Below are positions 33,520 through 43,335 of a stretch of DNA of 64,000 bases, in pieces (position 1 is the stretch's first letter; every line of letters begins with the position of its first letter). This stretch comes from CAYSEQ01 sp964430475 (GTDB lineage: Bacteria; Patescibacteriota; Microgenomatia; UBA8517): positions 102,663 to 166,662 of the forward strand of contig CAYSEQ010000001.1 of assembly GCA_964430475.1 (NCBI GenBank). Direction: 5' to 3'. The notes under the pieces were generated by a model. That model searched no databases. It had not been told where the DNA came from and was given only the letters and a program-made list of their open reading frames with translations. A program made the translations under genes and the position numbers.

Positions 33520-35520
33520 CTAAATTTTAACTTTAATTTCCTTGTCGGTTTTAAGATAAAACTCTTGCATTTTTTTACCTAAGGTTAAGCTATATAAGGG
33601 AGAATCCCTACCGGGTTGTTTTTGGATATATATCTTGTAAACCTGATCAAACTTTTGAGGTAGTTCATATTTAACTTTTACCTCTACTATACCCTGGGGT
33701 CTCAATTCAAAAAAACCTGAAAAGACCGTCTTGCCAAACTCTTCGTAAGGATCCTTTTTCTCTTGCAGTCCTTCAAGGCTTAATAACTTACTGCCTTTTG
33801 GTACATAGATCCTTACCCAATTTGGAAGAACGCTATTAAGCCAGCCATCATGCCTCATTGGATTTTTGTAAATAATACTCAAAACTTTCACTACACTACC
33901 ATCTTCTCTAATTTCAACTTCTTGGTTTACTTCCTGGGTAACATATAGGTTTGATTTTCGACCTCCAAGATTAGCATCGTTTATCATAAGAAAATCCCCA
34001 TCGTAGTCATTGATCCTTCCAGCTATTCCGAAACTCTCCAGAGCATGTTGAACCTTTTCATCAAACATAAAAATAAGTATGTGCTTTTCAAAAATAGATC
34101 GAAGAAGCGCGTTGAAAAGGGCAGGTAATTTACTTGTTGGTAAACCCAATGTATCTTTCAAAATAGTATTCATCATCGGACCTATGATTTTCTTGCGATT
34201 GTCGAAGTTCGGTGGTGCGTACACAATCTTACCAGGCTCATTTTCACTCCAAACGATAGGTCCTTCCAGATCCGCAAAACTTTCTAACTCATACACCACC
34301 TGCGGACAATTACACAACTCAACAATATTATTTGAATAACCTCCGTATCCCGGAACTTGTATTTCGCCCAAAACATCAAGAATATTTACGAGTGTAAAAG
34401 TATCCACTGCGATAACTCCATCAATGTTTTTAATTCCAGCCGATGCTGCTTCTCTCGTAAAAAGTTGCATGGACTCAAAAAAGTCAGGCGACCAATTCAT
34501 ATCTCTTAACCTATAATTTTTTGATATCAAATAGGGACCTTTTATGTATTTTCTCAATACCTCAGGAGCTTCAACTTTTGGTTTATAAAGATTGTCAAGA
34601 TTATATATATCATTCGAAGATATAGGCTCAATTATCCCATTTTTTACCTTCGCTATTGAGTAGGCTGTGATAAAACCTCCAGTTGGGCGAAGTTCCTTGT
34701 CATTTTGAAAAATTAGTAGATATCTTCTTTCGCTGTCTAAACCCAAAAGGTAAGGGATAACTTCAAGTAAAGGCTTTCCTCTAATGACAAAATTTGATCC
34801 TAACTCCACCAGCTCTTTCCCCTTCTCAATCCTATCCCTTATCGGCAGACCAAACATTTTCTCAGGATATCTGGCTGGATCTATATAATCGACTTCTTGT
34901 TTTAGAAGAGAAACCTTAGTCGAGATTACACCAGACTTTGAGATCAGATCAGGAAGCGATTCTATAATGAACCCAATCGTGTCATAAGTGCTTTTTCTAT
35001 CTGGCACCTCTCCCTGAGCATTTTTAAAACCGATAATGTAGGCGTAAGGCGAAACGGTTTCAACTAAAAGGTCTGTTGTCTCAACGCCATAAATCCCGGC
35101 ATTTATTATATGAGAGGCATCGGAAACATAAGTACCCACAAGCGGAAGAAACTTTAACCATCCTACATATTTGAATACCTTTTGGGTTTCAATAAGGGTA
35201 TTCTTTACATCTTTTAATTCCCCTTTTATTTTTACGAGATCTTTTTCATCTAAAGCCTGATTTAGTTTTTGTAAGGAACTTTCCAAAGACTTGGCATTAA
35301 GATAAATCTTGTAAAAACCTATCCCAAACATAAATGCCGTCAGGACAATAAAAAAAAGGATAATCAGTCCTATTTTTCTAAGATTTAAACTCCGAAAAGA
35401 AACCCAAAAGCTCCTTTTTCTTAATTTCTCGGACTTTCTCTCTTCCATATTAAAGGTGGTTTCCAAATCAGTTGAATTCTCAGAAACCTCTACACTTTTT
35501 ATTTTCCTAAACTCAACCAT
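33520..35520 (-). CDS. DUF4012 membrane-anchored surface protein
   Basis: A 666-residue protein with a cytoplasmic N-terminus, one transmembrane helix (about 48-72) and a large extracellular part. The DUF4012 core follows: RRYLLIFQNDKELRPTGGFITAYSIA (about 268-293), DMNWSPDFFESMQLF, GVIAVDTFTLVNILDVLGEIQVPGYG and GRKSNLYVTQEV. A late beta-rich segment ends in a short hydrophobic tail. DUF4012 proteins are frequent in glycan loci; a role in handling exported polysaccharide has been suggested by comparison with LytR-type proteins, but this is inference. Its start is 1 bp from the stop of the sugar-phosphate transferase gene. Confidence 0.85.
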   Translation of the reverse strand: MVEFRKIKSVEVSENSTDLETTFNMEERKSEKLRKRSFWVSFRSLNLRKIGLIILFFIVLTAFMFGIGFYKIYLNAKSLESSLQKLNQALDEKDLVKIKGELKDVKNTLIETQKVFKYVGWLKFLPLVGTYVSDASHIINAGIYGVETTDLLVETVSPYAYIIGFKNAQGEVPDRKSTYDTIGFIIESLPDLISKSGVISTKVSLLKQEVDYIDPARYPEKMFGLPIRDRIEKGKELVELGSNFVIRGKPLLEVIPYLLGLDSERRYLLIFQNDKELRPTGGFITAYSIAKVKNGIIEPISSNDIYNLDNLYKPKVEAPEVLRKYIKGPYLISKNYRLRDMNWSPDFFESMQLFTREAASAGIKNIDGVIAVDTFTLVNILDVLGEIQVPGYGGYSNNIVELCNCPQVVYELESFADLEGPIVWSENEPGKIVYAPPNFDNRKKIIGPMMNTILKDTLGLPTSKLPALFNALLRSIFEKHILIFMFDEKVQHALESFGIAGRINDYDGDFLMINDANLGGRKSNLYVTQEVNQEVEIREDGSVVKVLSIIYKNPMRHDGWLNSVLPNWVRIYVPKGSKLLSLEGLQEKKDPYEEFGKTVFSGFFELRPQGIVEVKVKYELPQKFDQVYKIYIQKQPGRDSPLYSLTLGKKMQEFYLKTDKEIKVKI

Positions 35521-36186
35521 CTATACAGCTCCTTTCCCAGAAATCATTGCCCAAGGGGTTTTTAAGATAATAAGAATATCAAAAAGGAGACTTTTTTTCC
35601 TTGCATAATAGGCATCCATCTGAATTCTTTTGTCAAAATTCACCTCACTTCTTCCAGATACCTGCCAATATCCCGTTATTCCTGGTTTTACTTTCAAAAC
35701 TTCCTTTACCAATTCTTTGGTATGAGGATATCTTTTTTGCTGTTCTCTCAATTCATCAGGATAATAAGCCCTAGGACCAACAATACTCATCTCTCCTTTT
35801 AAAACATTTATAAATTGAGGCATCTCATCTATTGAAAACCTCCGAATTATTCTACCTACCTTTGTGACCCTTGGATCTTTAAAAAGCTTATAACTTGAAG
35901 CTTTGTACTCTTTATAGAGCTCTTTAAACCTAGGATCTTTCTTCATAAGATAATGGGCGTTGACAATCATCGACCTGAATTTATATAGGCGAAATAGCTT
36001 TCCATTCTTGCCCACACGTGGCGGAATATCTGCAAAAACCGGACCTGGCGAGGTCAACTTTATTAGTAAAGCAGTTGTCAAAAGAATAGGAGAAAAAATG
36101 ATAATAAGAAAAATTGATCCAAATATATCTATCGTTCTTTTAGTTATATTATAAAAAGAACTTAGGTCCTCGCTCGAAAAAATCAT
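35521..36186 (-). CDS. Initiating sugar-phosphate transferase (WcaJ/WbaP family)
   Basis: A 221-residue polyprenyl-phosphate glycosyl-1-phosphotransferase of the short monotopic type, moving a sugar phosphate from a nucleotide sugar to undecaprenyl phosphate. Motifs: KRTIDIFGSIFLIIIFSPILL (membrane hairpin, about 15-40), GKLFRLYKFRSM (catalytic region), RRFSIDEMPQFINVLKGEMSIVGPR and KPGITGYWQVSGRS. It lacks the N-terminal multi-pass domain of WbaP. It begins the lipid-linked glycan assembly encoded by this locus. A TTGACA lies at 36209-36214, but its -10 would overlap the start codon. Confidence 0.93.
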   Translation of the reverse strand: MIFSSEDLSSFYNITKRTIDIFGSIFLIIIFSPILLTTALLIKLTSPGPVFADIPPRVGKNGKLFRLYKFRSMIVNAHYLMKKDPRFKELYKEYKASSYKLFKDPRVTKVGRIIRRFSIDEMPQFINVLKGEMSIVGPRAYYPDELREQQKRYPHTKELVKEVLKVKPGITGYWQVSGRSEVNFDKRIQMDAYYARKKSLLFDILIILKTPWAMISGKGAV

Positions 36187-36249
36187 AATCGGGCAGAATA
36201 TTATAATATGTCAAGCCTTAGTAAATCATACCAAAAAATTAAAAATCTT

Positions 36250-37335
36250 CTATTCAACATATTCCTTTTTACTTTTTTCTAGATTCCTAAAAACCTCTTT
36301 GACTAAATCAGTCTTATCTAGCCTACATACAAGAAGACCATCCTCGGTATCAACTACAGCAATATTGGAAAGACCTATCAAGGCAATAACCTTTCCTTTT
36401 GGCCCTATAATGAGGTTATCTTGAGAATCAATAAACTCTGTATCCACGCCACCCTCAACAACAGTTTTTACATTTTTAGTAATTAAGGATTTGTAAAAAA
36501 GTTCCCATGTCCCTGCATCTTCCCAACCAACCTCAACAGGAATAACCGCACGTTTATCTTTGGGCATTTTCTCAAAAATCGCATATTCAACAGACTCTTT
36601 TTTAAATTTATGATATTCGGCCTTAAGTGTCCGTTCCCAACGAGGAGTTCCCCAAGCTTCAGCAATCTTTTGGAGTCCTTCCCACATTTCAGGCTCATAT
36701 TCTTGATAAAAGGAAAGCATAACATCTGATCTCCAGGCGCGATAGCCTGTATTTATAAGCCACTTTTTAGATCTGAAAAGTTTTTCAGCTAAAGCTTTTT
36801 TAGGCTTCTCAATATGCTTTACGATTTCAACCAGTTTATGACCGTCTATACGCTCAATTGTCCTCCCCAGTTTCACCCATCCGTGATGGACAGACGGATA
36901 AGTAGGTTTTTCATCAACCGAAACTATCAGACTTTTTTTGTTCGCATACTCTCCTGCTAAGACAACAGCTTTAAGAAAGTCCATTTCCTTTGCTATAAAG
37001 TGATCGGACCAGGAAACCATCATTACTTCAGCGGGGAATATTTTATTGATAATTGCTGTTGCCAATCCTACTGCGCCAAGATTGTCTCTTCTTTCAGGCT
37101 CCGCGATTATATTCTTCTTAGGAATCTCGTGGGCTTGAACTCTAACATAAGGAATGTAAACTTCCTCGGTTGAAATAAATATATCCTCGGGCTTAAAAAC
37201 CTTCAAAAATCTTGAAAGAGTAAGCTGAAAAAATGACTTTCCTTTAACGAGAGGATAAAACTGTTTAGGATAGCTTTTCCGGCTTACCGGCCACATTCGG
37301 GTGCCGTATCCGCCGCAAAAAATTACTATTTTCAT
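36250..37335 (-). CDS. manC: Mannose-1-phosphate guanylyltransferase
   Basis: A 361-residue nucleotidyltransferase making GDP-mannose from Man-1-P and GTP. The signature loop is FCGGYGTRMWPVSRKSYPKQF at the start; then come AEPERRDNLGAVGLA, VSWSDHFI (family PxDH), KHIEKP, NTGYRAWRSDVML and GWEDAGTWE. The C-terminal beta-helix part is short, and no fused phosphomannose isomerase domain is present. It supplies GDP-mannose, so mannose or a GDP-mannose-derived sugar is probably in the glycan. It lies between the initiating transferase and a GT4 gene. Confidence 0.92.
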   Translation of the reverse strand: MKIVIFCGGYGTRMWPVSRKSYPKQFYPLVKGKSFFQLTLSRFLKVFKPEDIFISTEEVYIPYVRVQAHEIPKKNIIAEPERRDNLGAVGLATAIINKIFPAEVMMVSWSDHFIAKEMDFLKAVVLAGEYANKKSLIVSVDEKPTYPSVHHGWVKLGRTIERIDGHKLVEIVKHIEKPKKALAEKLFRSKKWLINTGYRAWRSDVMLSFYQEYEPEMWEGLQKIAEAWGTPRWERTLKAEYHKFKKESVEYAIFEKMPKDKRAVIPVEVGWEDAGTWELFYKSLITKNVKTVVEGGVDTEFIDSQDNLIIGPKGKVIALIGLSNIAVVDTEDGLLVCRLDKTDLVKEVFRNLEKSKKEYVE

Positions 37336-37359
37336 TTAACAATTAAATCTATATAAAAC

Positions 37360-38460
37360 TTATTTTAATTTGCTTTTGGTATACTTATCAACTATTACTT
37401 TGATTTTTTCCTTAAATTTTTCCTTTGAAAATTTTTCAGCATTTTTAAAAAGTACATTTTTATCCCAAGGACCATGGCTCTCCATCAAACCCACAGCTTC
37501 TATTATACTTTCTTTAGACTGTTCATCGAAGAAAATTCCAGTTTTCCCTTCAATTACCGTCTCTTTAGCCCCACCTTTTCTGTAGGCAATAACAGGAGTG
37601 CCCGCTGCTTGTGCCTCAACCGCTACCATCCCAAAATCTTCTTCTTGAGGTTGTATCAGCGCTTTTGCATCAATATATAGTTTAATTAGCTCATCTTCTC
37701 TAACAAACGACTTGAAGGTAATATTCTTTCTAGCAAGTGATCGCAACTTTTTCTCCTCACTGCCAACACCAACTATTACAAGAGGCAATGCTAAATCATT
37801 AAATGCCTCAATAACAAGATCGACGCGTTTATAAGGAACAAGCCTTGAGACCACAAGATAATACTTTTTCCGCGAAACGCTTTTTTTACTAATTCTGACT
37901 ATTTTTCTCACATCTACTGGTGGATATATTAATTGCGATGTTCTTCCATAAAACTTTCTAATTCTTTCTTGAACAGCCTTTGAAATTCCAACCATAACAT
38001 CCGGTCTTTGAGCAGCTATTTTATCCCAATATCTAAGGTAACCAACTATAGGCTTAGAGAAAAAACTAAATAACTTTGACTTAAAATAAAAATGATAATG
38101 ACTCCAAAGATATCTTGTAGGTGTAAGACAATAGCAGATGTGAAGAGTACTTGGTTTAGTAAGTATACCCTTCGCAGCTTCTGAGGTAACCGAGATTACC
38201 AAGTCATACCCCTCAAAATTAAAGTATTCAAACGCAATTGGCATAAGGAAAGGAAAAATTTCATGATGATTTCTTATAAAGGGTAACTTTTGCAAAAACG
38301 ATGTCTCTACAGAAGGGAAAGCTTTCGCCCATAAGGCTTTCCTGGGATTATAAACCGAAGTATAAAGTGGGGCTTTCGGGAAAATCTCATGAAGTGTTAA
38401 TAGTACCCTCTCTGCGCCACCCCACTTGTTTACTCTATCATAGACAATCGCTACCTTCAT
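37360..38460 (-). CDS. GT4-type glycosyltransferase
   Basis: A 366-residue GT-B retaining transferase. The acceptor-side start is MKVAIVYDRVNKWGGAERVLLTL with the Gly-Gly-Ala-Glu typical of GT4; the donor domain has YYLVVSRLVPYKRVDLVIEAF and the EX7E-type EEDFGMVAVEAQAAGTPVIAYRKGG. The mid-region HICYCLTPTRYLWSHYH resembles WbaZ-like mannosyltransferases, which agrees with the manC neighbour, but the sugar cannot be fixed from sequence. No membrane helix, so it acts at the cytoplasmic face. Confidence 0.88.
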   Translation of the reverse strand: MKVAIVYDRVNKWGGAERVLLTLHEIFPKAPLYTSVYNPRKALWAKAFPSVETSFLQKLPFIRNHHEIFPFLMPIAFEYFNFEGYDLVISVTSEAAKGILTKPSTLHICYCLTPTRYLWSHYHFYFKSKLFSFFSKPIVGYLRYWDKIAAQRPDVMVGISKAVQERIRKFYGRTSQLIYPPVDVRKIVRISKKSVSRKKYYLVVSRLVPYKRVDLVIEAFNDLALPLVIVGVGSEEKKLRSLARKNITFKSFVREDELIKLYIDAKALIQPQEEDFGMVAVEAQAAGTPVIAYRKGGAKETVIEGKTGIFFDEQSKESIIEAVGLMESHGPWDKNVLFKNAEKFSKEKFKEKIKVIVDKYTKSKLK

Positions 38461-38507
38461 TTTTTAAAGATTTGATTAGAAAATACTTTCATACACCTAA
38501 CTGACGC

Positions 38508-39671
38508 TTAGTGCTTTTCTTCTATTACTCTTTCATACACACGAAAAGTTTCCTTAGCCATTCTTCTCCAGGAAAATTCCTTTGCAAAATCCCTCCCTTT
38601 TTTCAAATACTCACGCCTTTTTCCTTGAGGCATTTTAAATATCTTTTCCATAACTTTTATCAAAGATTCTTCACTTGTAGGATCAAAAAAGAAAGCCTTA
38701 TCTTTATAAACTTCTCTAAAAACAGGTATATCAGAAGCTATCACTAAGCAACCAGAAGCCATTGCCTCCAATCCCTGTAGACCAAATCCCTCAGAAAGAG
38801 ATGGATATAAAAAAGCCAAAGAATTTTGATAAAGGACCCTTAAATCACTATCCTTTACAAAACCCAGAATTCTAACATAGCGCTGTGCGTTATTATTAAC
38901 AATATAACCTTTTAGTCTTGATTTAAAAGAGTCTTTTATCCCTGCAATTACAAGCAAAGCATCCATTTTTTTCGTTTCGTTGAGTTTTTTAACTGCACGA
39001 ACAGCAAGCTCCAAGTTTTTGTGAGGATAAGCATTTCCTACATAGAAAAAATAATTTTTATGCTTAAGATTGAAATTTCCAAGAAGTTTTTTTTCTAATC
39101 TTTTCCTCTCCAAAAAAAACCTCTGTACTCCTTCAGGCACAACCACAACTTTAGAAGGTTCAACTCCAAAATAACTTAAAATCTGCTTTTTGATTACTTT
39201 ACTTGGTACAAAAATTTTTTTGGCTCTTAAGATAGAGTTCCTAAAAATAATTTTATAGGGAATTCGCTTTATCAAGTATCTATAAAATGGCAAGGTTGTT
39301 GAATTTTTCCCTTGAAAATGCATTATCATATCGTGAATTGTTACAACAAAATCTCCATTGTAAAACATGGGTACATTAAAATGGGGGAAATGCACTAGGC
39401 TAGGTTTTTCTCGGTGTATTATAAATGGAATTTTTATTTGTTCGTCAATCGTATAGTGTTTTATGTCCGAAAGAATCTTATTCCAATTTTTGGGAAACTT
39501 TAATTGATTATAGTACTTTTTGCGCAGAAGGACGACAAAATTAAATTTCTCATATCTTTTATCAGAAAGTGAGAGAGTTTTAAGTTCTTTTATTAAATTT
39601 GCCACATACCTCCCAATTCCAGAGTTTTCTAAACCATACATTCTTCCATCAATTAATATCTTTTTTCCCAT
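38508..39671 (-). CDS. GT4-type glycosyltransferase
   Basis: A GT-B transferase of about 387 residues. It starts MGKKILIDGRMYGLENSGIGRYVANLI, with the GIGRY pattern of a mannosyltransferase-like GT4 subgroup; the donor domain has FFYVGNAYPHKNLELAVRAVKKL and PSLSEGFGLQGLEAMASGCLVIASD. The ATG at 39671 is preferred to a TTG 21 bp upstream that would overlap the preceding gene's end. It follows the GT2 gene by 13 bp. It probably elongates the lipid-linked glycan in the cytoplasm. Confidence 0.87.
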   Translation of the reverse strand: MGKKILIDGRMYGLENSGIGRYVANLIKELKTLSLSDKRYEKFNFVVLLRKKYYNQLKFPKNWNKILSDIKHYTIDEQIKIPFIIHREKPSLVHFPHFNVPMFYNGDFVVTIHDMIMHFQGKNSTTLPFYRYLIKRIPYKIIFRNSILRAKKIFVPSKVIKKQILSYFGVEPSKVVVVPEGVQRFFLERKRLEKKLLGNFNLKHKNYFFYVGNAYPHKNLELAVRAVKKLNETKKMDALLVIAGIKDSFKSRLKGYIVNNNAQRYVRILGFVKDSDLRVLYQNSLAFLYPSLSEGFGLQGLEAMASGCLVIASDIPVFREVYKDKAFFFDPTSEESLIKVMEKIFKMPQGKRREYLKKGRDFAKEFSWRRMAKETFRVYERVIEEKH

Positions 39672-39684
39672 AAAAACTTCACTT

Positions 39685-40590
39685 TTAACCAAAAAGCAAT
39701 GTAGAAAAAAATCTTTTTAGTCTCATTAACCTTATTCCTAAAACAACAATATAATTTACAACTAAAGGATACCTTTTCCAAAGTCTTTTTCGATAAAAAA
39801 TTTCCATCGATTCTACGCCAGCCATTCTAAATCTAAGCTTTTCCTCTAAACTAACTTTTACTTTTGAACTTTCACTCTTGCCTTTTGAAACACCTTTAAA
39901 GTGGATAATCGTAGCGTTCGGATAATAAACTATTTTCCAGCCTCGCATTTTTATCCGCCAACACAAGTCCACATCCTCCCCATCCAAGAAATAATCTTCA
40001 TCAAACCAACCAACCTCGTCTAAAACTTTCCTCCGGGTCAAGAAAAACGCTCCTTGTGCTACATCTATCTCATGCTCAATATCCGCTGGAATCCATCCAT
40101 ACCAATATTGACCAAAAAGCCTAGAATTTGGGAAAAGTTTATCCAACCCAGTCAAAAGGTGAACAAAACCTATCCATGGTGTAATAAACTTTCTCCTTGC
40201 GTCTTTATCTAAATCTCCATTTGGAAGAAGAATCTTACACGATAAAACACCTACATCCTGGTGTAAATCCAAGTAGCTAACCGTATTTTTCAAGGTATCT
40301 TTATTAACCAGCGTATCGGAATTTAAGAACAAAACATACCTCCCTCTACAAACATCTTTTGCCTTATTATTTCCTTTAGCAAAACCTAGATTTTTTTTAT
40401 TGACTATTAGCTTAACCCAAGGGAATTTTTTTCTAACAAGATATTGGGATCCATCAGTCGAAGCATTATCGATAACGATGATTTCGCTTTCCACCTCATT
40501 TTTCACTTTAACCAATGAAAGTAAACAATTCTCAAGAAATTCTTTGGTGTTGAAGTTAAGAATTACAATGGAAAGTTTAGGTTTTTTCAT
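39685..40590 (-). CDS. GT2-type glycosyltransferase (rhamnosyltransferase-like)
   Basis: A GT-A transferase of about 301 residues. The nucleotide-binding strand is LSIVILNFNTKEFLENCLLSL; EIIVIDNASTDGSQYLV, the metal-site LFLNSDTLV, and GAFFLTRRKVLDEVGWFDEDYFLDGEDVDLCWR follow. This pattern is shared with rhamnosyl- and related GT2 enzymes. A TTG start 9 bp upstream is possible, but the ATG at 40590 is better. It overlaps the end of the upstream GT4 gene by 14 bp. Confidence 0.88.
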   Translation of the reverse strand: MKKPKLSIVILNFNTKEFLENCLLSLVKVKNEVESEIIVIDNASTDGSQYLVRKKFPWVKLIVNKKNLGFAKGNNKAKDVCRGRYVLFLNSDTLVNKDTLKNTVSYLDLHQDVGVLSCKILLPNGDLDKDARRKFITPWIGFVHLLTGLDKLFPNSRLFGQYWYGWIPADIEHEIDVAQGAFFLTRRKVLDEVGWFDEDYFLDGEDVDLCWRIKMRGWKIVYYPNATIIHFKGVSKGKSESSKVKVSLEEKLRFRMAGVESMEIFYRKRLWKRYPLVVNYIVVLGIRLMRLKRFFSTLLFG

Positions 40591-41791
40591 TTCTAGCAAC
40601 TTTTAATAAATCCTCATAAATTTTGTCGTGAAGTTTTACTATTACCTCCCAATCGTAGTACTTCCTTACATGATCTTGACCTTTCTTACCAATTCTTTCT
40701 GCTAAAACTTCGTCTTTCAAAAGCATGACTGCCTTTCTAGCAAGTTCTTCGTAAGAATTCGCTATCAAAACATTAACGCCATCCATCACATTCAAACCCG
40801 CTATTCCAATACTTGTTGAAATTACAGGAAGCCCCGTAGCCATTGCCTCAAGAATCTTTAACCTAGTACCCCCCTCACCCATTATAGGCGCAACCATTAT
40901 ACTTGATTTCCTATAAGCATCTCTCGCATCAGCAATATTTTCGGTAATCTCAATATCTTCGTTCTTTTTAGATTCCTCTTTCAACCACATTGGGATTCTA
41001 CGACCTACTATCCAAACTTTTGCATTTTTATATTCCCTTTTAATTAAGGGCCAAACCTTTTTAACTAAAATTTCCGTTGCTTCCTGGTTTTGCAGCCACT
41101 CAAAATTAGTCACACCATATAAAATTCTTGGTGGTTTTATCCTTTCTATCTTCTTCTCCATAAAAAATTTAACATCTACTCCATTTGGAATTATTTCAAT
41201 TTTTTTATTTGGTACAAGTTTAAGCATTTCTTTTCTGTCTTCTTCGGAAACAGCAAATAATCTATCTGCCTTATTCCAATAATATTTCTCCCAAAACCTA
41301 ACTTTGTAGACATCTAGCATAAACATCGGCCTCAAAATCAAAGGCACTTTTACATCCACATGATGTTTGTAGACCTTGTGCCATATTGTCTGTTCTACCA
41401 AAATTGTAGGGATATCTGTTTTTCCCAGATGCGGCATTACATAAAAGGTTTCTGCATGAATTAGGTCATATCTTTCAGACTTGAGTTCGTTCCTAATCTC
41501 CTTTCTTTCTTCAAAAGAGGAATTTCTGACAACTAAAAGTGGAAAGGGGCCGAAAACAGAAAGAAAGATGTTTCTTATGGTCCAGGGTTTTCTTGGTCTT
41601 TCAAAAACTTTGACCTTTTTACAATATTTTTTTAACTCTGGGATAAACTTACGCTCTGATTCATCTTTAATTAATGAAAAAAGCGTTATCTCGTGTTGCC
41701 TAGCTAAATATTTAATGATGTTATACCAACGCGTTTGGCCGCCACTCATTGTAATAGTTGGCAAATATGGAACAAGCATTAAAATCTTCAT
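40577..41791 (-). CDS. GT4-type glycosyltransferase
   Basis: A 404-residue GT-B transferase. It starts MKILMLVPYLPTITMSGGQTRWYNIIKYL; the middle has RLFAVSEEDRKEM and IEIIPNGVD, and the donor domain GEGGTRLKILEAMATGLPVISTS with an EX7E-like pair. The style (GEGGTRLKILEA) is that of the PEP-CTERM/exosortase-like group of sugar transferases. It starts 2 bp after the GT-C gene's stop. Substrate unknown. Confidence 0.87.
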   Translation of the reverse strand: MKILMLVPYLPTITMSGGQTRWYNIIKYLARQHEITLFSLIKDESERKFIPELKKYCKKVKVFERPRKPWTIRNIFLSVFGPFPLLVVRNSSFEERKEIRNELKSERYDLIHAETFYVMPHLGKTDIPTILVEQTIWHKVYKHHVDVKVPLILRPMFMLDVYKVRFWEKYYWNKADRLFAVSEEDRKEMLKLVPNKKIEIIPNGVDVKFFMEKKIERIKPPRILYGVTNFEWLQNQEATEILVKKVWPLIKREYKNAKVWIVGRRIPMWLKEESKKNEDIEITENIADARDAYRKSSIMVAPIMGEGGTRLKILEAMATGLPVISTSIGIAGLNVMDGVNVLIANSYEELARKAVMLLKDEVLAERIGKKGQDHVRKYYDWEVIVKLHDKIYEDLLKVARNEKT

Positions 41792-41793
41792 TT

Positions 41794-43335
41794 TTACTTA
41801 AGTTTTAATATTACATAACTGTCAGTTTTTTCTAATACCTTAAATCTTCTAATAAATTCTTGGGTTTGGGGATTATCTAGATTAACCGAAGCATAATATA
41901 GTGCTCCTTCTGATATTAATTCCTCTATTGGCAATTCCACCACTGGCCAACCTCTCCTTTTTGTTTGATAAAGAAATGCCGTATCACCATTATAATCTGC
42001 AATAACCAATGCATCTTTAGGAGTTAACCTCTGTACTGCGAGGCCTGCTTCCACTATCTCTGGATGATTAATTTTATAAAACTCCTTGACCTGATAGACC
42101 CCTAAAATAAAGCCTAAGAAAACTAGCACAATAAGACCTATTCTTAAGTAATTTCTTTTTAAAATGCGTAAGTTCCAAAGATATACCAAACCAGAAGAAA
42201 AACCTAAAGATACAGCAGGGATAGCAATCGCCTGATAGTAATCGTGCCTTACATTAGCAGTAGCAAAGACGCTCACATAAAAAAACATTCCTATTAAAAA
42301 AACATTAATAAAGTTTCTAGACTTTTCATTAATAAAACCAAAGAAAAATGGTATCAAACCAAAATAGCCTAGAATAAGTTTTGAAAGTCTTTCACCAAAT
42401 ATCCAGTACCAAAAAGCTGGCTTAAACCTAATCCCATCACCATTAAAAGTCCACTTCCAAAAAGGAATCCCCTCAGGAAAGTTTAACATCCAAATTCTCC
42501 ATAAAGTAAAGGGGAGAAAAATTATAATGAAGGTGAAAATTAAGGACTTTTGTCTAAAAAATTTAAACGAGTATTTTTTATATCCGATAAATACTGCGGG
42601 AAATAGATAAAAAACGAAATAAGGCTTTACAAGTAAAGCAATACTTAATGCTACCCCAGATAAAAAAAGAAAAGATCTTTTTTCAGTCTCGATAAATCTT
42701 AAGAAAAGATAAAGACTGATACATCCAAAAAAAATCCCCAGAGGCTCAGGTAAAATCACTCTACTGAAATAAATATTGTAAGGCAAAAGAAGATAAAAAA
42801 TTCCAGCTATTAAACCAGCAGTTTCAGAGATTAATTTTTTAGCGAGAAAAAACAATATCAACCCGGTTCCTAAAGATGCGAATATTGATATGAGTCTACC
42901 CCAAACTTCTAAAGAAAAAAAACTCAAATATTTTGCCAAAAGTGCATTTAAAAAGTTATAGATTGGAAACTCTACAAAACGATACCCTTCAGGATTAAAT
43001 AAACCACTTTGCACCCTTGAAATGTCATGATATTTAGGGTGGAGCAAATCTATACCATTCTCCAAATATATTCTTGTAACAGAAGCGGTATCTGCTTGTC
43101 TAAATGAATGCCAATCGGCAATAGGAGAATTGATTCTATAAAGCCGAAGTAAAAACCCAACCAAAACAGTAAAAATTAAGACTATGGATGAAATTCTTTT
43201 ATCTTCAAAAAATTTAAATTTATACTTTTTCTTCAAACGCCACACAGTATAGATCAAAATTAACAAAACTAGCAATAAGACAACAAAGAGTATGTCGTAA
43301 TATTTAGTAAACAAAATTTTCAACAATAGGTAATT
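41794..43335 (-). CDS. GT-C membrane glycosyltransferase (ArnT/PMT-like)
   Basis: A polytopic protein of about 513 residues with roughly 11-12 transmembrane helices. The first outside loop carries the GT-C acid in SPIADWHSFRQADTASVTRIYLENG, and RVILPEPLGIFFG lies further on. The family uses polyprenyl-phosphate sugars and works outside the membrane. The ATG at 43335 overlaps the stop of the Wzy-like gene (ATGA), which fixes the start over one 48 bp upstream. Probably adds a decorating sugar; donor and acceptor unknown. Confidence 0.82.
   Translation of the reverse strand, partial: NYLLLKILFTKYYDILFVVLLLVLLILIYTVWRLKKKYKFKFFEDKRISSIVLIFTVLVGFLLRLYRINSPIADWHSFRQADTASVTRIYLENGIDLLHPKYHDISRVQSGLFNPEGYRFVEFPIYNFLNALLAKYLSFFSLEVWGRLISIFASLGTGLILFFLAKKLISETAGLIAGIFYLLLPYNIYFSRVILPEPLGIFFGCISLYLFLRFIETEKRSFLFLSGVALSIALLVKPYFVFYLFPAVFIGYKKYSFKFFRQKSLIFTFIIIFLPFTLWRIWMLNFPEGIPFWKWTFNGDGIRFKPAFWYWIFGERLSKLILGYFGLIPFFFGFINEKSRNFINVFLIGMFFYVSVFATANVRHDYYQAIAIPAVSLGFSSGLVYLWNLRILKRNYLRIGLIVLVFLGFILGVYQVKEFYKINHPEIVEAGLAVQRLTPKDALVIADYNGDTAFLYQTKRRGWPVVELPIEELISEGALYYASVNLDNPQTQEFIRRFKVLEKTDSYVILKLK

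Noticed and set aside
36015..36020. parS core CACGTG as ParB target
   Set aside because: Flanks do not match TGTTTCACGTGAAACA; it lies inside the sugar-phosphate transferase coding region.
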